Assembly: GCA_903900155.1 (NCBI GenBank)
Contig: CAIUMD010000029.1
Coordinates: 1-64,000 of the forward strand
Length of the DNA stretch: 64,000 nt
From: an uncultured Caulobacterales bacterium
GTDB lineage: Bacteria; Pseudomonadota; Alphaproteobacteria; Caulobacterales; Caulobacteraceae
Direction: 5' to 3'
Made by a program: the position numbers and the translations under genes. The notes under the pieces were generated by a model, which searched no databases, was not told the DNA's origin, and worked only from the letters and a program-made list of their open reading frames with translations. The stretch's first letter is position 1. Every line of letters starts with the position of its first letter. Positions 18,159 to 27,440 of this stretch are shown one piece after another.

Positions 18159-19270
18159 ATGTCCAGCTCCATGAAGATCAGGGCGAAGATCGCGTCGATC
18201 AGGATGATGGCGAAGATGGCGTGCACCACCGCCGCCGTCACGCGCCGACCCAGGGATTCGACGTCGTTGCCGACCTCCATGCCCTGGCGGCAGCCGATCG
18301 CGGCGATCACCGCGGCCATGACGGGCGCCTTCAGCATGCCGATTCCGAAGTGCGTCCAGCCGACGAAGTCGATGATCCGCTGCAGGAAAAAGGTAGGCGA
18401 CAGGTCCAGCACGACCCAGACCACCAGGATGCCGCCGGCCAGGCCGGCGATGGTGGCCACGAAGACCAGCAGCGGGATCGTGAAGAGCAGGGCGGCGAAG
18501 CGCGGAAGCACCAGCGCCTCGTAGGGATCCACGCCCATGACCTGCATGGCGTCGATCTCCTGGTTCATCTTCATCGAGCCGATCTCGGCCGCGAAGCTGG
18601 AGGCCGAGCGGCCGGCCAGCAGGATGGCGGTGATCAGGATATTGAATTCGCGCATGACCGAGATGCCGATCAGCTCGACCGAATACACCTGGGCCCCGAA
18701 GTCGGTCAGCATGTTGGCGCCCAACAGGGCCACCACCGCGCCGATGAAGAAGGTCGTGACGGCCACGATCGGCATGGCGTCCAGGCCGGCGCGCTCGCAC
18801 AGGGCTATGGTCGGCGCCCAGCGGACGCGGCGCGGGTCGGCGATGCAGCGGCCCACAGCCACCAGCAGGTGGCCCAGGAACACCATGGTGCCGTAGGCGT
18901 CGCCGAACAGGCCAAACACGCCCTTGCCGATCCGTTCCAGCAGGGCGTGGAAACCGCCGGAGCGCACCGTGGGCTCGGGTTCGACCTGGATGGCGGCGGC
19001 CACCAGCTCCAGGAGGCGCAGAACTTCACGGCGGGCCTGGACCTGCTCGGTCTTCAGGCGGTCGCCGGCGGCGCGCAGGATGGCGTAGGCGCCGGCGGTG
19101 TCGCAACGATTGACGCCGGTCAGGTCCAGATGCAGCGCGCGCGTATTCGCCAGGGCGTCTTCCAGCCGAAGCCCGGCGTCGAACAGACCCCGCGCGGTCC
19201 AGTCCCCCGACAGCACCGCCGCCGTGCGGCCGTCCTGTTCGGTCAAGGTGAAGTCCGCCGGAAGCGCCAT
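18155..19270 (-). CDS. MlaE-family ABC permease with N-terminal STAS domain
   Basis: A 371-residue first gene of the operon. Residues about 1-95 are a STAS-like domain (ALHLDLTGVNRCDTAGAYAIL) fused to a MlaE permease of five or six helices with the family motif RSASSFAAEIGSMKMNQEIDAMQVMGVDP. In E. coli the STAS part is the separate MlaB protein. Here the two are one chain. The start at MALPADF was chosen over a longer frame, whose extra 24 residues are unlike the family. The operon order is permease, ATPase, MCE protein, lipoprotein. Confidence 0.92.
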   Translation of the reverse strand: MALPADFTLTEQDGRTAAVLSGDWTARGLFDAGLRLEDALANTRALHLDLTGVNRCDTAGAYAILRAAGDRLKTEQVQARREVLRLLELVAAAIQVEPEPTVRSGGFHALLERIGKGVFGLFGDAYGTMVFLGHLLVAVGRCIADPRRVRWAPTIALCERAGLDAMPIVAVTTFFIGAVVALLGANMLTDFGAQVYSVELIGISVMREFNILITAILLAGRSASSFAAEIGSMKMNQEIDAMQVMGVDPYEALVLPRFAALLFTIPLLVFVATIAGLAGGILVVWVVLDLSPTFFLQRIIDFVGWTHFGIGMLKAPVMAAVIAAIGCRQGMEVGNDVESLGRRVTAAVVHAIFAIILIDAIFALIFMELDI

Positions 19271-19540
19271 GAAGTCCTTGAGGATCGTTTCCTGGTTATA
19301 TCCAAGCCCTGCCGTGGACCTGACAAGTCCAAAACGCGCCAAGGCGCAGCTTGTTGCTGCTTAAGGCGATATCGTGACGAAGAGCAGACAGCGCCTGGTT
19401 TTTGACGCCGTACCCCCATCCCGTTTTTTTGGCCTCCGGTGCGGCCACGGGGCGCATCGCGCCGAACTTCAATGTTGGTTAACGGATTCCCGTCACTGAC
19501 ATGGTCAACCAAACCTTACCCTCGAGTCGGAGTTCCAGGC

Positions 19541-21094
19541 ATGAGCGCTCACAAGCTTGATAAGCGGATGGCCTTCATGCGCTTCGACGAGCGCTCGCGG
19601 ACGGCCCTGCGCGCCATCAAGCCGGTGATCGACGCCGAAATCGCCGGCGCCCTGGGCAAGTTCTACAATCAGGTCCGCCTGTTCCCCGAGACGCGGGGCA
19701 AGTTCCGCGACGACGCCCACATGAACGGCGCCGAGCGTGCTCAGGCCGCCCACTGGCGCCGGATCGCCCAGGCCGACTACGGCGAGACCTATGTCCGTGA
19801 CGTCGAGCGCATCGGCCGCGCTCACGTCGAGGCCGACCTGGAGCCGCAATGGTACATCGGCGGCTACGCCCTGGTGGCCGAAGAGCTGATCCGCGCCGTG
19901 GTCGCCAAGCGCGCCAAGGGCCTGTTCAACAACGCCGCCAAGTCGGACGCCGAACTGGCCGACGGCCTGTCGGCCCTGACCAAGGCCGTGTTCCTGGACA
20001 TGGAACTGGCCATCTCCTGCTATCTGGAACTGCTGCAGGAGGAACGCGACGCCCTGGAGGCCGAGCGCGAAGCCGCCGAGGCTCGCCAGGCCCAGGCCGT
20101 GAAGGCGGTGGGTGAGGCCTTGTCGCGCCTGGCCGCCGGCGACCTGACCGCCCGTGTCGAGGGCGACTTGGCGCCGGAGTTCCAAAGCCTGAAGGTCGAT
20201 TTCGAACAGGCCGCCGGCGCGCTGGCCGAGGCCATGCGTTCTGTCGAACACTCGGCCGGCGGCATCCGCTCGGGCGCGGATGACATCGCTCGCAGCGCCG
20301 AGGACCTGTCGCAGCGCACCGAGCAGCAGGCCGCCACGCTGGAGCAGACCGCCGCCGCCGTCGAGGAACTGACCGGCGCCGTCGGCAAGACCGCCCAGAG
20401 CGCCCGCGAGGTGTCCTCGCGCGTCGCCGAAGCGTCGACCGAAGCCGAGCGCTCGGGCCAGATCGTCACGCGCGCCGCCGAGGCCATGACCAAGATCGAG
20501 GCCCAGTCGCAGCAGGTGAACCAGATCCTGGGCATGATCGACGAGATCGCCTTCCAGACCAACCTCCTGGCCCTGAATGCCGGTGTCGAAGCCGCGCGAG
20601 CTGGCGACAGCGGCAAGGGCTTCGCCGTCGTGGCGCAGGAAGTGCGGGCCCTGGCCCAGCGCTCGGCCCAGGCGGCCAGCGACATCAAGTCGTTGATCAC
20701 CGAGAGCAGCCGCCAGGTCAGCGAAGGCGTCGAACTGGTCGGCCAGACCGGCGAGGCGCTGCGCGGCATCCACGAGAAGGTCGGCGGCATCGACGAACTG
20801 GTCAACGCCATCGCCGCCTCGGCCAGCGAACAGGCCACGGCCCTGGGTCAGGTCAATTCGGCCGTGAACCAACTGGACCAGGTGACCCAGCGCAACGCCG
20901 CCATGGTCTCGCAATCGACCGAAGCCACCCACGCCCTGCGGGTCGAGGCTGCGGACCTGTCGAACCGCGTCGGCGCCTTCCGCCTGGGTGGTCGCCCGCA
21001 AAGCTTCCAGCCGACTCAACGCGAGCAGCCGGCCGAAAACCCGGTCCACGCCGCTCGCGCCCGCGTCGCGGCGTTTGCGCGTCCGGGGCGGTAA
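19541..21094 (+). CDS. soluble globin-coupled methyl-accepting chemotaxis protein
   Basis: A 517-residue protein with no membrane helix. Residues about 1-165 are a protoglobin/globin-coupled sensor domain, with candidate proximal haem ligand H95 in [24 protein letters not shown]-like linker ([17 protein letters not shown]) follows, then the MCP signalling domain whose hairpin tip reads [21 protein letters not shown]. It likely senses oxygen or another gas through haem and signals to CheA/CheW in the cytoplasm. It resembles HemAT. The ATG at 19541 begins the family's usual N-terminus. Confidence 0.92.
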   Translation: MSAHKLDKRMAFMRFDERSRTALRAIKPVIDAEIAGALGKFYNQVRLFPETRGKFRDDAHMNGAERAQAAHWRRIAQADYGETYVRDVERIGRAHVEADLEPQWYIGGYALVAEELIRAVVAKRAKGLFNNAAKSDAELADGLSALTKAVFLDMELAISCYLELLQEERDALEAEREAAEARQAQAVKAVGEALSRLAAGDLTARVEGDLAPEFQSLKVDFEQAAGALAEAMRSVEHSAGGIRSGADDIARSAEDLSQRTEQQAATLEQTAAAVEELTGAVGKTAQSAREVSSRVAEASTEAERSGQIVTRAAEAMTKIEAQSQQVNQILGMIDEIAFQTNLLALNAGVEAARAGDSGKGFAVVAQEVRALAQRSAQAASDIKSLITESSRQVSEGVELVGQTGEALRGIHEKVGGIDELVNAIAASASEQATALGQVNSAVNQLDQVTQRNAAMVSQSTEATHALRVEAADLSNRVGAFRLGGRPQSFQPTQREQPAENPVHAARARVAAFARPGR

Positions 21095-21112
21095 GGTCTG
21101 AGAGGTCGAAAA

Positions 21113-21193
21113 CCTCGTCCTTCGACAAGCTCAGGATGAGGTTTTCTACTGCATCGGCCTTGGTCCTCATCCTGAGCCTGTCGAAGGACGAGG
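21113..21193. repeat. intergenic inverted repeat, copy 2
   Basis: Arms at 21113-21141 and 21165-21193 are near-perfect inverses of 29 bp. The left arm is flanked by AAAA and TTTT, giving a terminator-like hairpin on both strands. It lies between the chemoreceptor (+) and the LacI gene (-), again a convergent gap. Confidence 0.92.
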
Positions 21194-21202
21194 ACCACGC
21201 AC

Positions 21203-22255
21203 CTACTTCGGCGGCGGGGCCGTCGAGGCGCGGTGGATCAGTTCGAAGGGCAGGAGCACGTCGACCGGCCGTTCGGGCGGTTCGCTGCTCTTGGCGCGGG
21301 CGATCAGCAACTTGGCCGCCGCAGAGGACATCTCCGCCACCGGCTGACGCACCGTGGTCAGCTGCGGCCGGCTGAAGCGTGAGCTGGGGCTGTCGTCGAA
21401 GCCCGCCACCGAGATGTCACCCGGCGTCATCAGCCCGGCTTCCGCAATCGCGGCGATGCAGCCCAGGGCCATGTCGTCGTTCGAGGCGAAGATCGCCGTC
21501 GGGCGGTCGGGCAGGGCCAGCAGGGCCTTGGCCTGCTCCAGTCCCGACTGGAAGGTGAAGTCGCCCTGGCGCACCCAGCTGTCGGCCACCAGCAGCCCGC
21601 GGGCCTTCATGGCCTCCAGATACCCCTCGCGCCGCGCCTGGCTGGCGCCGTAGCGCGGCTCGCCGACGATGAAGCCGATGCGCTTGTGGCCCAGGTCGGC
21701 CAGATGCTGGGTCATCTCGCGCGCGGCGGCGTAGTCGTCCATGTGCACCCGCGGGCCCAGGCCCTCGGCCTTTTCCGGGCCGACGCGGACATAGGGCGTG
21801 CCGGCCTTGTCCAGGGTCTCCAGTACGCCGGGATTGTCGGAGGAGGGCGGGGTCAGGATCACGCCGTCCGGCTTCAGGGCGGCCAGGAAGGCGGCCACGT
21901 CCTGGCGCACGTTCGGACCATCATTGTCGATCAGCTCGATCAGCAGGTGATAGCCCAGGTCGCGGCAGACCAGGGTCGCGCCCAGCTGGATGCGCGACAG
22001 GTAGTCGGCGCCGCGTTCGCTCTGCCAGTGGTCGATGGTCAGCGCCGCGTCGACGAAGACGGCGATCACGAACGAGCGCGACCCGGCCAGGCTGCGCGCC
22101 GACAGGTTGGGGCTGTAGCCGAGCTCGCCGGCCGCCTCGAGCACGCGATCGCGCATGGCGGGCCGAACGTTCGGCTCCTTGTTCATCACCCGCGAAACGG
22201 TCTTGATCGAGACGCCCGCCTTCGCGGCGACGTCGTAGATCGTCACCGAAGCCAT
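21203..22255 (-). CDS. LacI-family transcriptional regulator
   Basis: A 350-residue regulator. The LacI helix-turn-helix is at residues 2-25 (VTIYDVAAKAGVSIKTVSRVMN) with the hinge LSARSLAG. The C-terminal sugar-binding core has FASNDDMALGCIAAIAEAG and PGDISVAGFDDSP. It is divergent from the MFS carrier across 168 bp and probably represses that carrier until its sugar ligand binds. No operator palindrome was recognised with confidence in the gap. Confidence 0.93.
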   Translation of the reverse strand: MASVTIYDVAAKAGVSIKTVSRVMNKEPNVRPAMRDRVLEAAGELGYSPNLSARSLAGSRSFVIAVFVDAALTIDHWQSERGADYLSRIQLGATLVCRDLGYHLLIELIDNDGPNVRQDVAAFLAALKPDGVILTPPSSDNPGVLETLDKAGTPYVRVGPEKAEGLGPRVHMDDYAAAREMTQHLADLGHKRIGFIVGEPRYGASQARREGYLEAMKARGLLVADSWVRQGDFTFQSGLEQAKALLALPDRPTAIFASNDDMALGCIAAIAEAGLMTPGDISVAGFDDSPSSRFSRPQLTTVRQPVAEMSSAAAKLLIARAKSSEPPERPVDVLLPFELIHRASTAPPPK

Positions 22256-22423
22256 CAGTCCGCCCCGACCTGCCTGAGACTCACGCCCATCCGCGCAGAC
22301 TAGGGCCTGTCGGCGTTTGAGGGAAACTCCTTGGTTGAGACCACGCGACCCCTTGTGCCGTAAGGGAGGCGCCGTCAGTGTGCCCCCGACACGGCGTCAG
22401 ACCGTGCAAAACGGGGAGGAGAG

Positions 22424-23680
22424 ATGGCGTTTGACGAGGGAGCGCGGCCGAAGGAGCCGGTGCGGGCGAATTTCATCGCCGCGTACACCCTCGCGCAGGT
22501 CGGCGCCTTCGTATCCTTCCAGCCGCTTTTGCAGGTGCTGCTGCCCCTGAAGGCCGAGTCGATCGACGCGGCGTCCAAGGCGGTGGTGCTGAGCCAGGTC
22601 GCCTTCTGGGGCGCGCTGGTCGCCAGCATCGCCAACCTGCTGGCCGGGGCGATCAGCGATCGCACGACCTCGCGCTTTGGCCGTCGTCGCCCCTGGATGG
22701 TGGTCGGCGCGATCGGGGCCTCTCTCGCCTATCTGGCCATCATGAACGCCAAGACGCCGCTGGCCCTGATCGGCGGCGTGATCCTGTTTCAGCTGACCTT
22801 CAACCTGTGCTTCTCGGCCCTGGTGGCGGTGATGCCCGACCGGGTGCCCGACAACCAGAAGGGCATGGTCGCGGCGTTCCTCAGCCTGGGAAACCCGATT
22901 GGCACCGCCTTCGGCGCGGTGATGATCGGCGGGTTGCTGGTCGTCGAGTGGCAGCGCTACGCGGCGATCTCGATCGCCCTGCTGCTGGGTCTCGCGCCCT
23001 TCGTCCTGCGCCTGAAGGATCCGCCGCTGGCCAAGGAGGACGTGCCGCCGTTCCACCTGCGCGAGTTCATCGCCGGCCTGTGGGTCAGCCCGCGCAAGCA
23101 TCCCGACTTCGCCTTCGCCTGGGCCGGGCGGTTCATGGTGCTGGTCGCCCTGAGCCTGGTGCAGAGCTACATGCTCTATTTCCTGCAGGACGTGGTCGAC
23201 TATCCCAAGCTGTTCCCGGGCCATCGCTCCGAGGAAGGCCTGGCGATCCTGGCCACCGTCTCGACCATCTTCAACGTCATCTGCGCCATGGTCGGCGGGG
23301 TGCTGTCGGACCGCATGCGGCGGCGCAAGCTGTTCGCGTTCGGCGCGGCCCTGACCATCGCCGCCTCGATGGTGGTGTTCTCGCTGACCTCGGACTGGAC
23401 CGTGCTGCTGGCGGCCTATGTGGTCTATGGCTGCGGCGCGGGCTGCTTCTGCGCCGTCGACATCGCCCTGGTCACCCAGGTGCTGCCCTCGCAGAAAGAC
23501 GCCGGCAAGGACCTGGGCGTCATCAACCTGGCCAACACGCTGCCCCAGGCGCTGGCGCCGGCCCTGGCGGTGTGGAGCCTGGGCCCCAGCCACGTGAACT
23601 TCAACGTGTTCTTCCTGATGGCCGCGGGGCTGGCCCTGACTGGCGGTCTGGCGATCCTGCCGATACGAGGGGTTCGTTAG
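22424..23680 (+). CDS. MFS transporter, probable sugar/oligosaccharide carrier
   Basis: A 418-residue protein with about 12 hydrophobic helices. The family loop between helices 2 and 3 is present (GAISDRTTSRFGRRRPWMVVG), with a related loop in the second half (GGVLSDRMRRRKLFAFG). This pattern is close to the GPH/sugar-symporter-like MFS group. It lies next to a LacI regulator and, after a methyltransferase gene, a secreted esterase, which suggests uptake of a plant-derived sugar. The substrate is not shown. Confidence 0.85.
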   Translation: MAFDEGARPKEPVRANFIAAYTLAQVGAFVSFQPLLQVLLPLKAESIDAASKAVVLSQVAFWGALVASIANLLAGAISDRTTSRFGRRRPWMVVGAIGASLAYLAIMNAKTPLALIGGVILFQLTFNLCFSALVAVMPDRVPDNQKGMVAAFLSLGNPIGTAFGAVMIGGLLVVEWQRYAAISIALLLGLAPFVLRLKDPPLAKEDVPPFHLREFIAGLWVSPRKHPDFAFAWAGRFMVLVALSLVQSYMLYFLQDVVDYPKLFPGHRSEEGLAILATVSTIFNVICAMVGGVLSDRMRRRKLFAFGAALTIAASMVVFSLTSDWTVLLAAYVVYGCGAGCFCAVDIALVTQVLPSQKDAGKDLGVINLANTLPQALAPALAVWSLGPSHVNFNVFFLMAAGLALTGGLAILPIRGVR

Positions 23681-23695
23681 AGCCTCGAGGTCGCC

Positions 23696-24538
23696 TTGCC
23701 CCAGTTCCGCGTCGTCACCGATCCCGACGATCCCGCCGTCGCCCCGTTCCGGGCGATCAAGGAACGCGACCTGGTCGGGCGCGAGGGCCTGTTCATCGCC
23801 GAGGGCGAGACGGTGCTGCGGGCCTTTGTCCGCGATGCGCCAGAGCGGGTGGTGTCGCTGCTGATCGACCCCAAGCGCCGGGACAAGCTGGCCGAGGTTT
23901 TTAAGAGTCTGCCAGAAGAGACGCCCGTCCATTTTGCCGACCAGGCCGTGCTGGACGCCATCGCCGGCTTCCACCTGCATCGCGGCGTGCTGGCGGTGGG
24001 CCGCAAGCCCGAGCCGATCGCTGCGCGCGACCTGCTGGCAGGCCTGCCTGAGCGAGCGCTCGTGCTGGTGCTGTGCGGCATCGCCAACCACGACAATATC
24101 GGCGGCATCTATCGCAACGCGGCCGCCTTCGGGGCCGATGCGGTGGTGCTGGACGCCGACTGCTGCGATCCGCTGTACCGCAAGGCGATCCGTGTCTCGG
24201 TCGGGGCGGTGCTGTCGGTGCCGACCGCGCGCCTGGAGCGGGGCGAGGACATCGCCGAACTGTTGTCTGCTACCAGCTTCGAGGGCCTGGCGCTCAGTCC
24301 GTCGGCCTCCGAGATCCTGGCGCACCTCAAGCCCGCGCCGCGCACCGCCGTGCTGCTGGGCGCGGAGGGACCGGGCCTGACGCCCGAGGTGATGGCGCGG
24401 GCGCGGACCATCGGCATCCCGATGGCCAACGGCTTCGACTCGCTGAACGTCGCCACCACCAGCGGCATCGTCCTGCACCACCTTCGCTTCGCCCACGGCT
24501 GGGAAAGTGGGCTAGGAAACCGGTTTCCTAGCCTCTAG
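23696..24538 (+). CDS. TrmH/SpoU-family RNA 2'-O-methyltransferase
   Basis: A 280-residue SPOUT methyltransferase beginning with TTG (PQFRVVTDPDDPAV). The N-terminal substrate-binding part has EGLFIAEGETVLRAF. Motif 1 is GIANHDNIGGIYRNAAAFGA, motif 2 is AVLLGAEGPGLTPE, and motif 3 is SLNVATTSGIVLHH with the trefoil-knot SLNVA. It methylates a ribose 2'-OH in tRNA or rRNA with S-adenosylmethionine. It lies 15 bp after the MFS gene and looks cotranscribed, although the functions are unrelated. Confidence 0.9.
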   Translation: MPQFRVVTDPDDPAVAPFRAIKERDLVGREGLFIAEGETVLRAFVRDAPERVVSLLIDPKRRDKLAEVFKSLPEETPVHFADQAVLDAIAGFHLHRGVLAVGRKPEPIAARDLLAGLPERALVLVLCGIANHDNIGGIYRNAAAFGADAVVLDADCCDPLYRKAIRVSVGAVLSVPTARLERGEDIAELLSATSFEGLALSPSASEILAHLKPAPRTAVLLGAEGPGLTPEVMARARTIGIPMANGFDSLNVATTSGIVLHHLRFAHGWESGLGNRFPSL

Positions 24539-24579
24539 GGTCTGGTCCGACAAATCACCCGTCAGAAGGCTTTGATCCC

Positions 24580-25560
24580 ATGCTGAACCGTCGCGGCGCC
24601 CTTGCGGCTTTCGTCACCTGCGTCCTGGGATCCCTGGCGGCGCGCAAGGCGGAGGCCGCTCCCGTGCAATCAACTCCACCCGCCGACCCGACCGAGGTCA
24701 TCACCCTGTGGCCCAACGGCGCGCCGGGCGGGGAGGGCGTCACGGCGGTCGAGGCCATCATCGACCGCACCGTGGCCGGCGGCCCACGCGACCGCGCCCA
24801 GACCCATACCCGCAAGCCGACCCTGGTGGTCTTCCGCCCCAAGAAGCCGAACGGCGCGGCGGTGATGCTGATTCCGGGCGGTGGCTACGAGCGCGTGGTG
24901 CTGGACAAGGAAGGCTATGAGACGGCCCGCTGGCTGAACGGCCAGGGCTACACCTGCTTCGTGCTGTTCTACCGCATGCCGGGCGACGGCTGGGCGGCGG
25001 GCGGCGACGCGCCGCTGCAGGACGCCCAGCGCGGCATCCGCCTGGTCCGGTCCAAGGCCGCCGAGATGGGCTTCTCGGCCGACCGCGTGGCGATCATGGG
25101 CTTCTCGGCCGGCGGTCACCTGGCGGCCAACCTGACCGTCCGCTACGACGCGGCGACCTATGCGGCCATCGACGCCGCCGACCAGCTGCCGGCCAAGCCG
25201 AGCCTGTCGTGCCTGATGTATCCGGTGATCAGCACCGACCCGGCCATCGCCCACGCCGGCTCGCGCAAACAACTGCTGACCGCGATCAACACCCCCGAGC
25301 GCGCCCTGGAGCTGTCGCCCGAAAAGCAGGTGCGCGCGGGTCTGTCGCCGGTGATCGTGATCCATGCGGCCGACGACAAGACCGTGCCGGTCGAGAACGC
25401 CCTGGTGATGTTCAGCGCCCTGAAGGCCAAGGCCGTGCCGACCGAGATGCACATCTTCGAGGAAGGCGGCCACGGTTTCGGCATGCGCTTCACGCCGGAC
25501 AAGCCCGTGTCGGCCTGGCCGGGCCTGTTCGGAGCCTTCGCCAAGCGCCACGGGGTCTAG
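24580..25560 (+). CDS. secreted alpha/beta-hydrolase esterase
   Basis: A 326-residue protein with an N-terminal export signal (RR near the start, cleavage near AEA-APV) and an alpha/beta-hydrolase core. The oxyanion segment is MLIPGGGYERVV. The nucleophile S176 is in GFSAGG, and late DDKTVP and EGGHGFG segments supply Asp and His. This resembles carbohydrate (acetyl-xylan type) esterases. Next to a sugar carrier and LacI gene it may remove acetyl groups from plant polysaccharide fragments. It overlaps the convergent WYL regulator by 4 bp. Confidence 0.82.
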   Translation: MLNRRGALAAFVTCVLGSLAARKAEAAPVQSTPPADPTEVITLWPNGAPGGEGVTAVEAIIDRTVAGGPRDRAQTHTRKPTLVVFRPKKPNGAAVMLIPGGGYERVVLDKEGYETARWLNGQGYTCFVLFYRMPGDGWAAGGDAPLQDAQRGIRLVRSKAAEMGFSADRVAIMGFSAGGHLAANLTVRYDAATYAAIDAADQLPAKPSLSCLMYPVISTDPAIAHAGSRKQLLTAINTPERALELSPEKQVRAGLSPVIVIHAADDKTVPVENALVMFSALKAKAVPTEMHIFEEGGHGFGMRFTPDKPVSAWPGLFGAFAKRHGV

Positions 25561-26285
25561 GCGCCGCAGTCGGCGGTCCTTTCCTTCAGCTTCCAGGCGG
25601 CGATCTCGGCGTCGCGGAACTTGATCCACTCGCCGCGCAGGACGGCGGGCCGCTTGCCATGGCGCTCGTCCAGGAACTGCGCCCCGACCACGCGGTCGGT
25701 GCGGAAGGTGCGGAACGCCTCGCGTAGCTCGCACCAGGCGATGATCATGCGGACCGTCTCGCGATAGCCGACGGTGACCGGCCAGATCACTCGCGCACTG
25801 ATCGCCCCGGCCTCGTCGCTGTAGTCGAGGCGGATCTTGCGGCCGGCGTGGATCCAGGCGCGGACCTGGGCGACGTCGATGCGGTCGGTCTGTGGTTTCC
25901 AGGCGGGGGAGGCGGCGGCGGCCGGCTCCAGCACATAGGGCCGCAGGCGGTCGGGCACGGCGGCGGCGATCTTGCTGATCAGGTCGCTCGCGGCCTTGGC
26001 CAGGACCGGATCGCCGCGCCCGGCCACCCACTGCGCCCCCAGCACCGCCGCCTCGATCTCGTCGGGGGTCAGCATCAGGGGCGGCATGTCGAAGCCGGCC
26101 TCCAGCACATAACCCACCCCGGCCTCGCCGCGGATCGGCGCGCGCTGGCCCACCAGGGCGGCGATGTCGCGATAGACGCTGCGCTTGGAGGTCTCCAGCT
26201 CGGCGGCGATGGCGTCGGCGGTGACCGGCGCGCGGCTGCGGCGCAGGATCTGGATGATCTGGAAAAGGCGTTCGGCGCGTCTCAT
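25557..26285 (-). CDS. YafY-type HTH/WYL-domain transcriptional regulator
   Basis: A 242-residue protein. The N-terminal HTH_11 winged helix is RLFQIIQILRRSRAPVTADAIAAELETSKRSVYRDI. A central WYL-like domain holds IRLDYSDEAG and FRTFRTDRVVGAQFLDERH. WYL proteins sense ligands or single-stranded nucleic acid and act as repressors or activators. The gene is divergent from the GST-like gene across 94 bp and probably controls it. Confidence 0.88.
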   Translation of the reverse strand: MRRAERLFQIIQILRRSRAPVTADAIAAELETSKRSVYRDIAALVGQRAPIRGEAGVGYVLEAGFDMPPLMLTPDEIEAAVLGAQWVAGRGDPVLAKAASDLISKIAAAVPDRLRPYVLEPAAAASPAWKPQTDRIDVAQVRAWIHAGRKIRLDYSDEAGAISARVIWPVTVGYRETVRMIIAWCELREAFRTFRTDRVVGAQFLDERHGKRPAVLRGEWIKFRDAEIAAWKLKERTADCGA

Positions 26286-26379
26286 GGCCCTGAATATCGG
26301 CGATCGCTACTGACAGCATGCTGGCAGTAGCCTGGCGGTAGCAAGTCGTCACCAAGACATTCGAGATCGGAGAGGGACG

Positions 26380-27108
26380 ATGATCACGCTGTTCGCCGCC
26401 GGAGCCGGGTTCGGGCTGCCCGAGATCAGCCCCTATGTGACCAAGACCGAGGTCCAGCTGATGATGGCCGGCCTGGCCTACAAGAAGACCAAGGGCAGTC
26501 GCGAGACCGCGCCCAAGGGCCAGCTGCCGTGGATCGAGGACGCCGCCCAGGCGATCGGGGACTCCACCTTCATCCGCGCCCATATCGAGCAGAAGTACGA
26601 CATCGACCTGGACATGGGCCTGTCGGGCAAGGAACGCGCCCAGGCCTGGGCGATCGAGCGGATGATCGAGAACCAGCTGGGCTGGGTGTCGGCCTATTTC
26701 CGGCATCTGGATCAGGCCAATTTCGCCAAGGGCGCCGCGCGGTGGTTCGACCAGGCGCCGGAGCCTCTGCGCGACGATCTGCGGCGCGGCCTTCTGGAAG
26801 CGATCGCGACCGATGTCCGCGCCGTCGGCGTGGGCCGGCATCTGCGGGAAGAGGTGACCTGGCTGGGCAGCCTGTCGCTGCGCTCGCTGGACGAGCTCTT
26901 GGAGGACAAGGCCTATCTGATGCGCGACAGCCATCCGGTGGGAGTCGACGCCACGGCCTTCGCCATGCTGGCGGCGATCATGACGCCCTTCTTCGAGTCG
27001 CCCCTGCGCCGGGAGGCCGAAAGCTATCCGCGCCTGGTCGACTATGTCAGCCGGATGATGGCCCAGTTCTATCCGGCCCATCCCTGGAACCTGCGTCAGG
27101 CGGCCTGA
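26380..27108 (+). CDS. glutathione S-transferase family protein
   Basis: A 242-residue protein with a thioredoxin-like N-terminal half (ITLFAAGAGFGLPEISPYVTKTEVQLMMAGLAY, then KGQLPWIED) and an all-helical C-terminal GST domain. The usual cis-Pro is in GQLPWI. The sequence is closest to the Tom37/metaxin-like C-terminal group. The canonical Ser or Cys of the active-site start is not obvious. The reaction is unknown. The divergent WYL gene is the likely regulator. Confidence 0.75.
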   Translation: MITLFAAGAGFGLPEISPYVTKTEVQLMMAGLAYKKTKGSRETAPKGQLPWIEDAAQAIGDSTFIRAHIEQKYDIDLDMGLSGKERAQAWAIERMIENQLGWVSAYFRHLDQANFAKGAARWFDQAPEPLRDDLRRGLLEAIATDVRAVGVGRHLREEVTWLGSLSLRSLDELLEDKAYLMRDSHPVGVDATAFAMLAAIMTPFFESPLRREAESYPRLVDYVSRMMAQFYPAHPWNLRQAA

Positions 27109-27150
27109 ACCTGAGACCGCTACCAAATTGGTCGTACAAATCGGAGAAAT

Positions 27151-27161
27151 TGGTCAGGCCA
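27151..27161. promoter_or_regulatory. TGG-N5-CCA operator candidate
   Basis: TGGTCAGGCCA fits the FadR-subfamily GntR pattern (TGGTnnnRCCA). Weaker relatives lie at 27129-27139 (TGGTCGTACAA) and 27174-27183. The near-palindrome ACCAAATTGGT sits at 27122-27132. It is upstream of the GntR gene at 27441, suggesting autoregulation. Confidence 0.45.
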
Positions 27162-27292
27162 TTTATGATTGCATGGTTGGCCAGTTTCGCTAAGTTGACC
27201 GGGCGTGATCGGACGTTTCGTTCGCTCTCTTGCTCGTCGACCACAGGCGCTGCGTACCTTGCGCCAACCTCCTCCCGGGGCGGACGACGATG

Positions 27293-27336
27293 GCGGCCGG
27301 AGTCCTTACCCTCCGGCCGCTCGCCGTCTTCCGGCG
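27293..27336 (+). promoter_or_regulatory. tandem leader hairpins
   Basis: The first hairpin is a perfect 10-bp stem, GCGGCCGGAG (27293-27302) with CTCCGGCCGC (27311-27320) and an 8-nt loop. The second pairs CGCCG (27322-27326) with CGGCG (27332-27336) over TCTTC. No T-tract follows. It could be an attenuator-like or stabilising leader, or a terminator of an upstream transcript. Confidence 0.45.
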
Positions 27337-27440
27337 GCGTACATGGTAAGGCCACTTGCTCGCGGGCGCTTGTGAGGCGGCCGAACCGGCGTTAGTCCTG
27401 TGTGACGCGCCGGCTTTGGCGCTTGTCTACGGCGTTTGCG

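Larger units (their letters stand above)
27109..27440. other. 332-bp leader with operator-like sites and hairpins
   Basis: No gene was seen. The left part holds A/T-rich operator-like sites (27129-27161). The right part holds two tandem hairpins (27293-27336). Both lie upstream of the GntR gene at 27441 and are listed separately. Confidence 0.5.

Noticed and set aside
16368..18524. 718-codon plus-strand frame opposite the lipid transport operon
   Set aside because: Antisense shadow. The real genes on the minus strand have Walker, MCE and MlaE motifs and coupled starts.
19470..19540. CtrA box before the globin-coupled chemoreceptor
   Set aside because: Only a half site (GGTTAAC) is present and the second half is missing.
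22397..24496. About 700-codon minus-strand frame opposite the MFS and TrmH genes
   Set aside because: Composition is Arg/Gln/His-rich as expected for antisense of GC-rich genes, with no domain.
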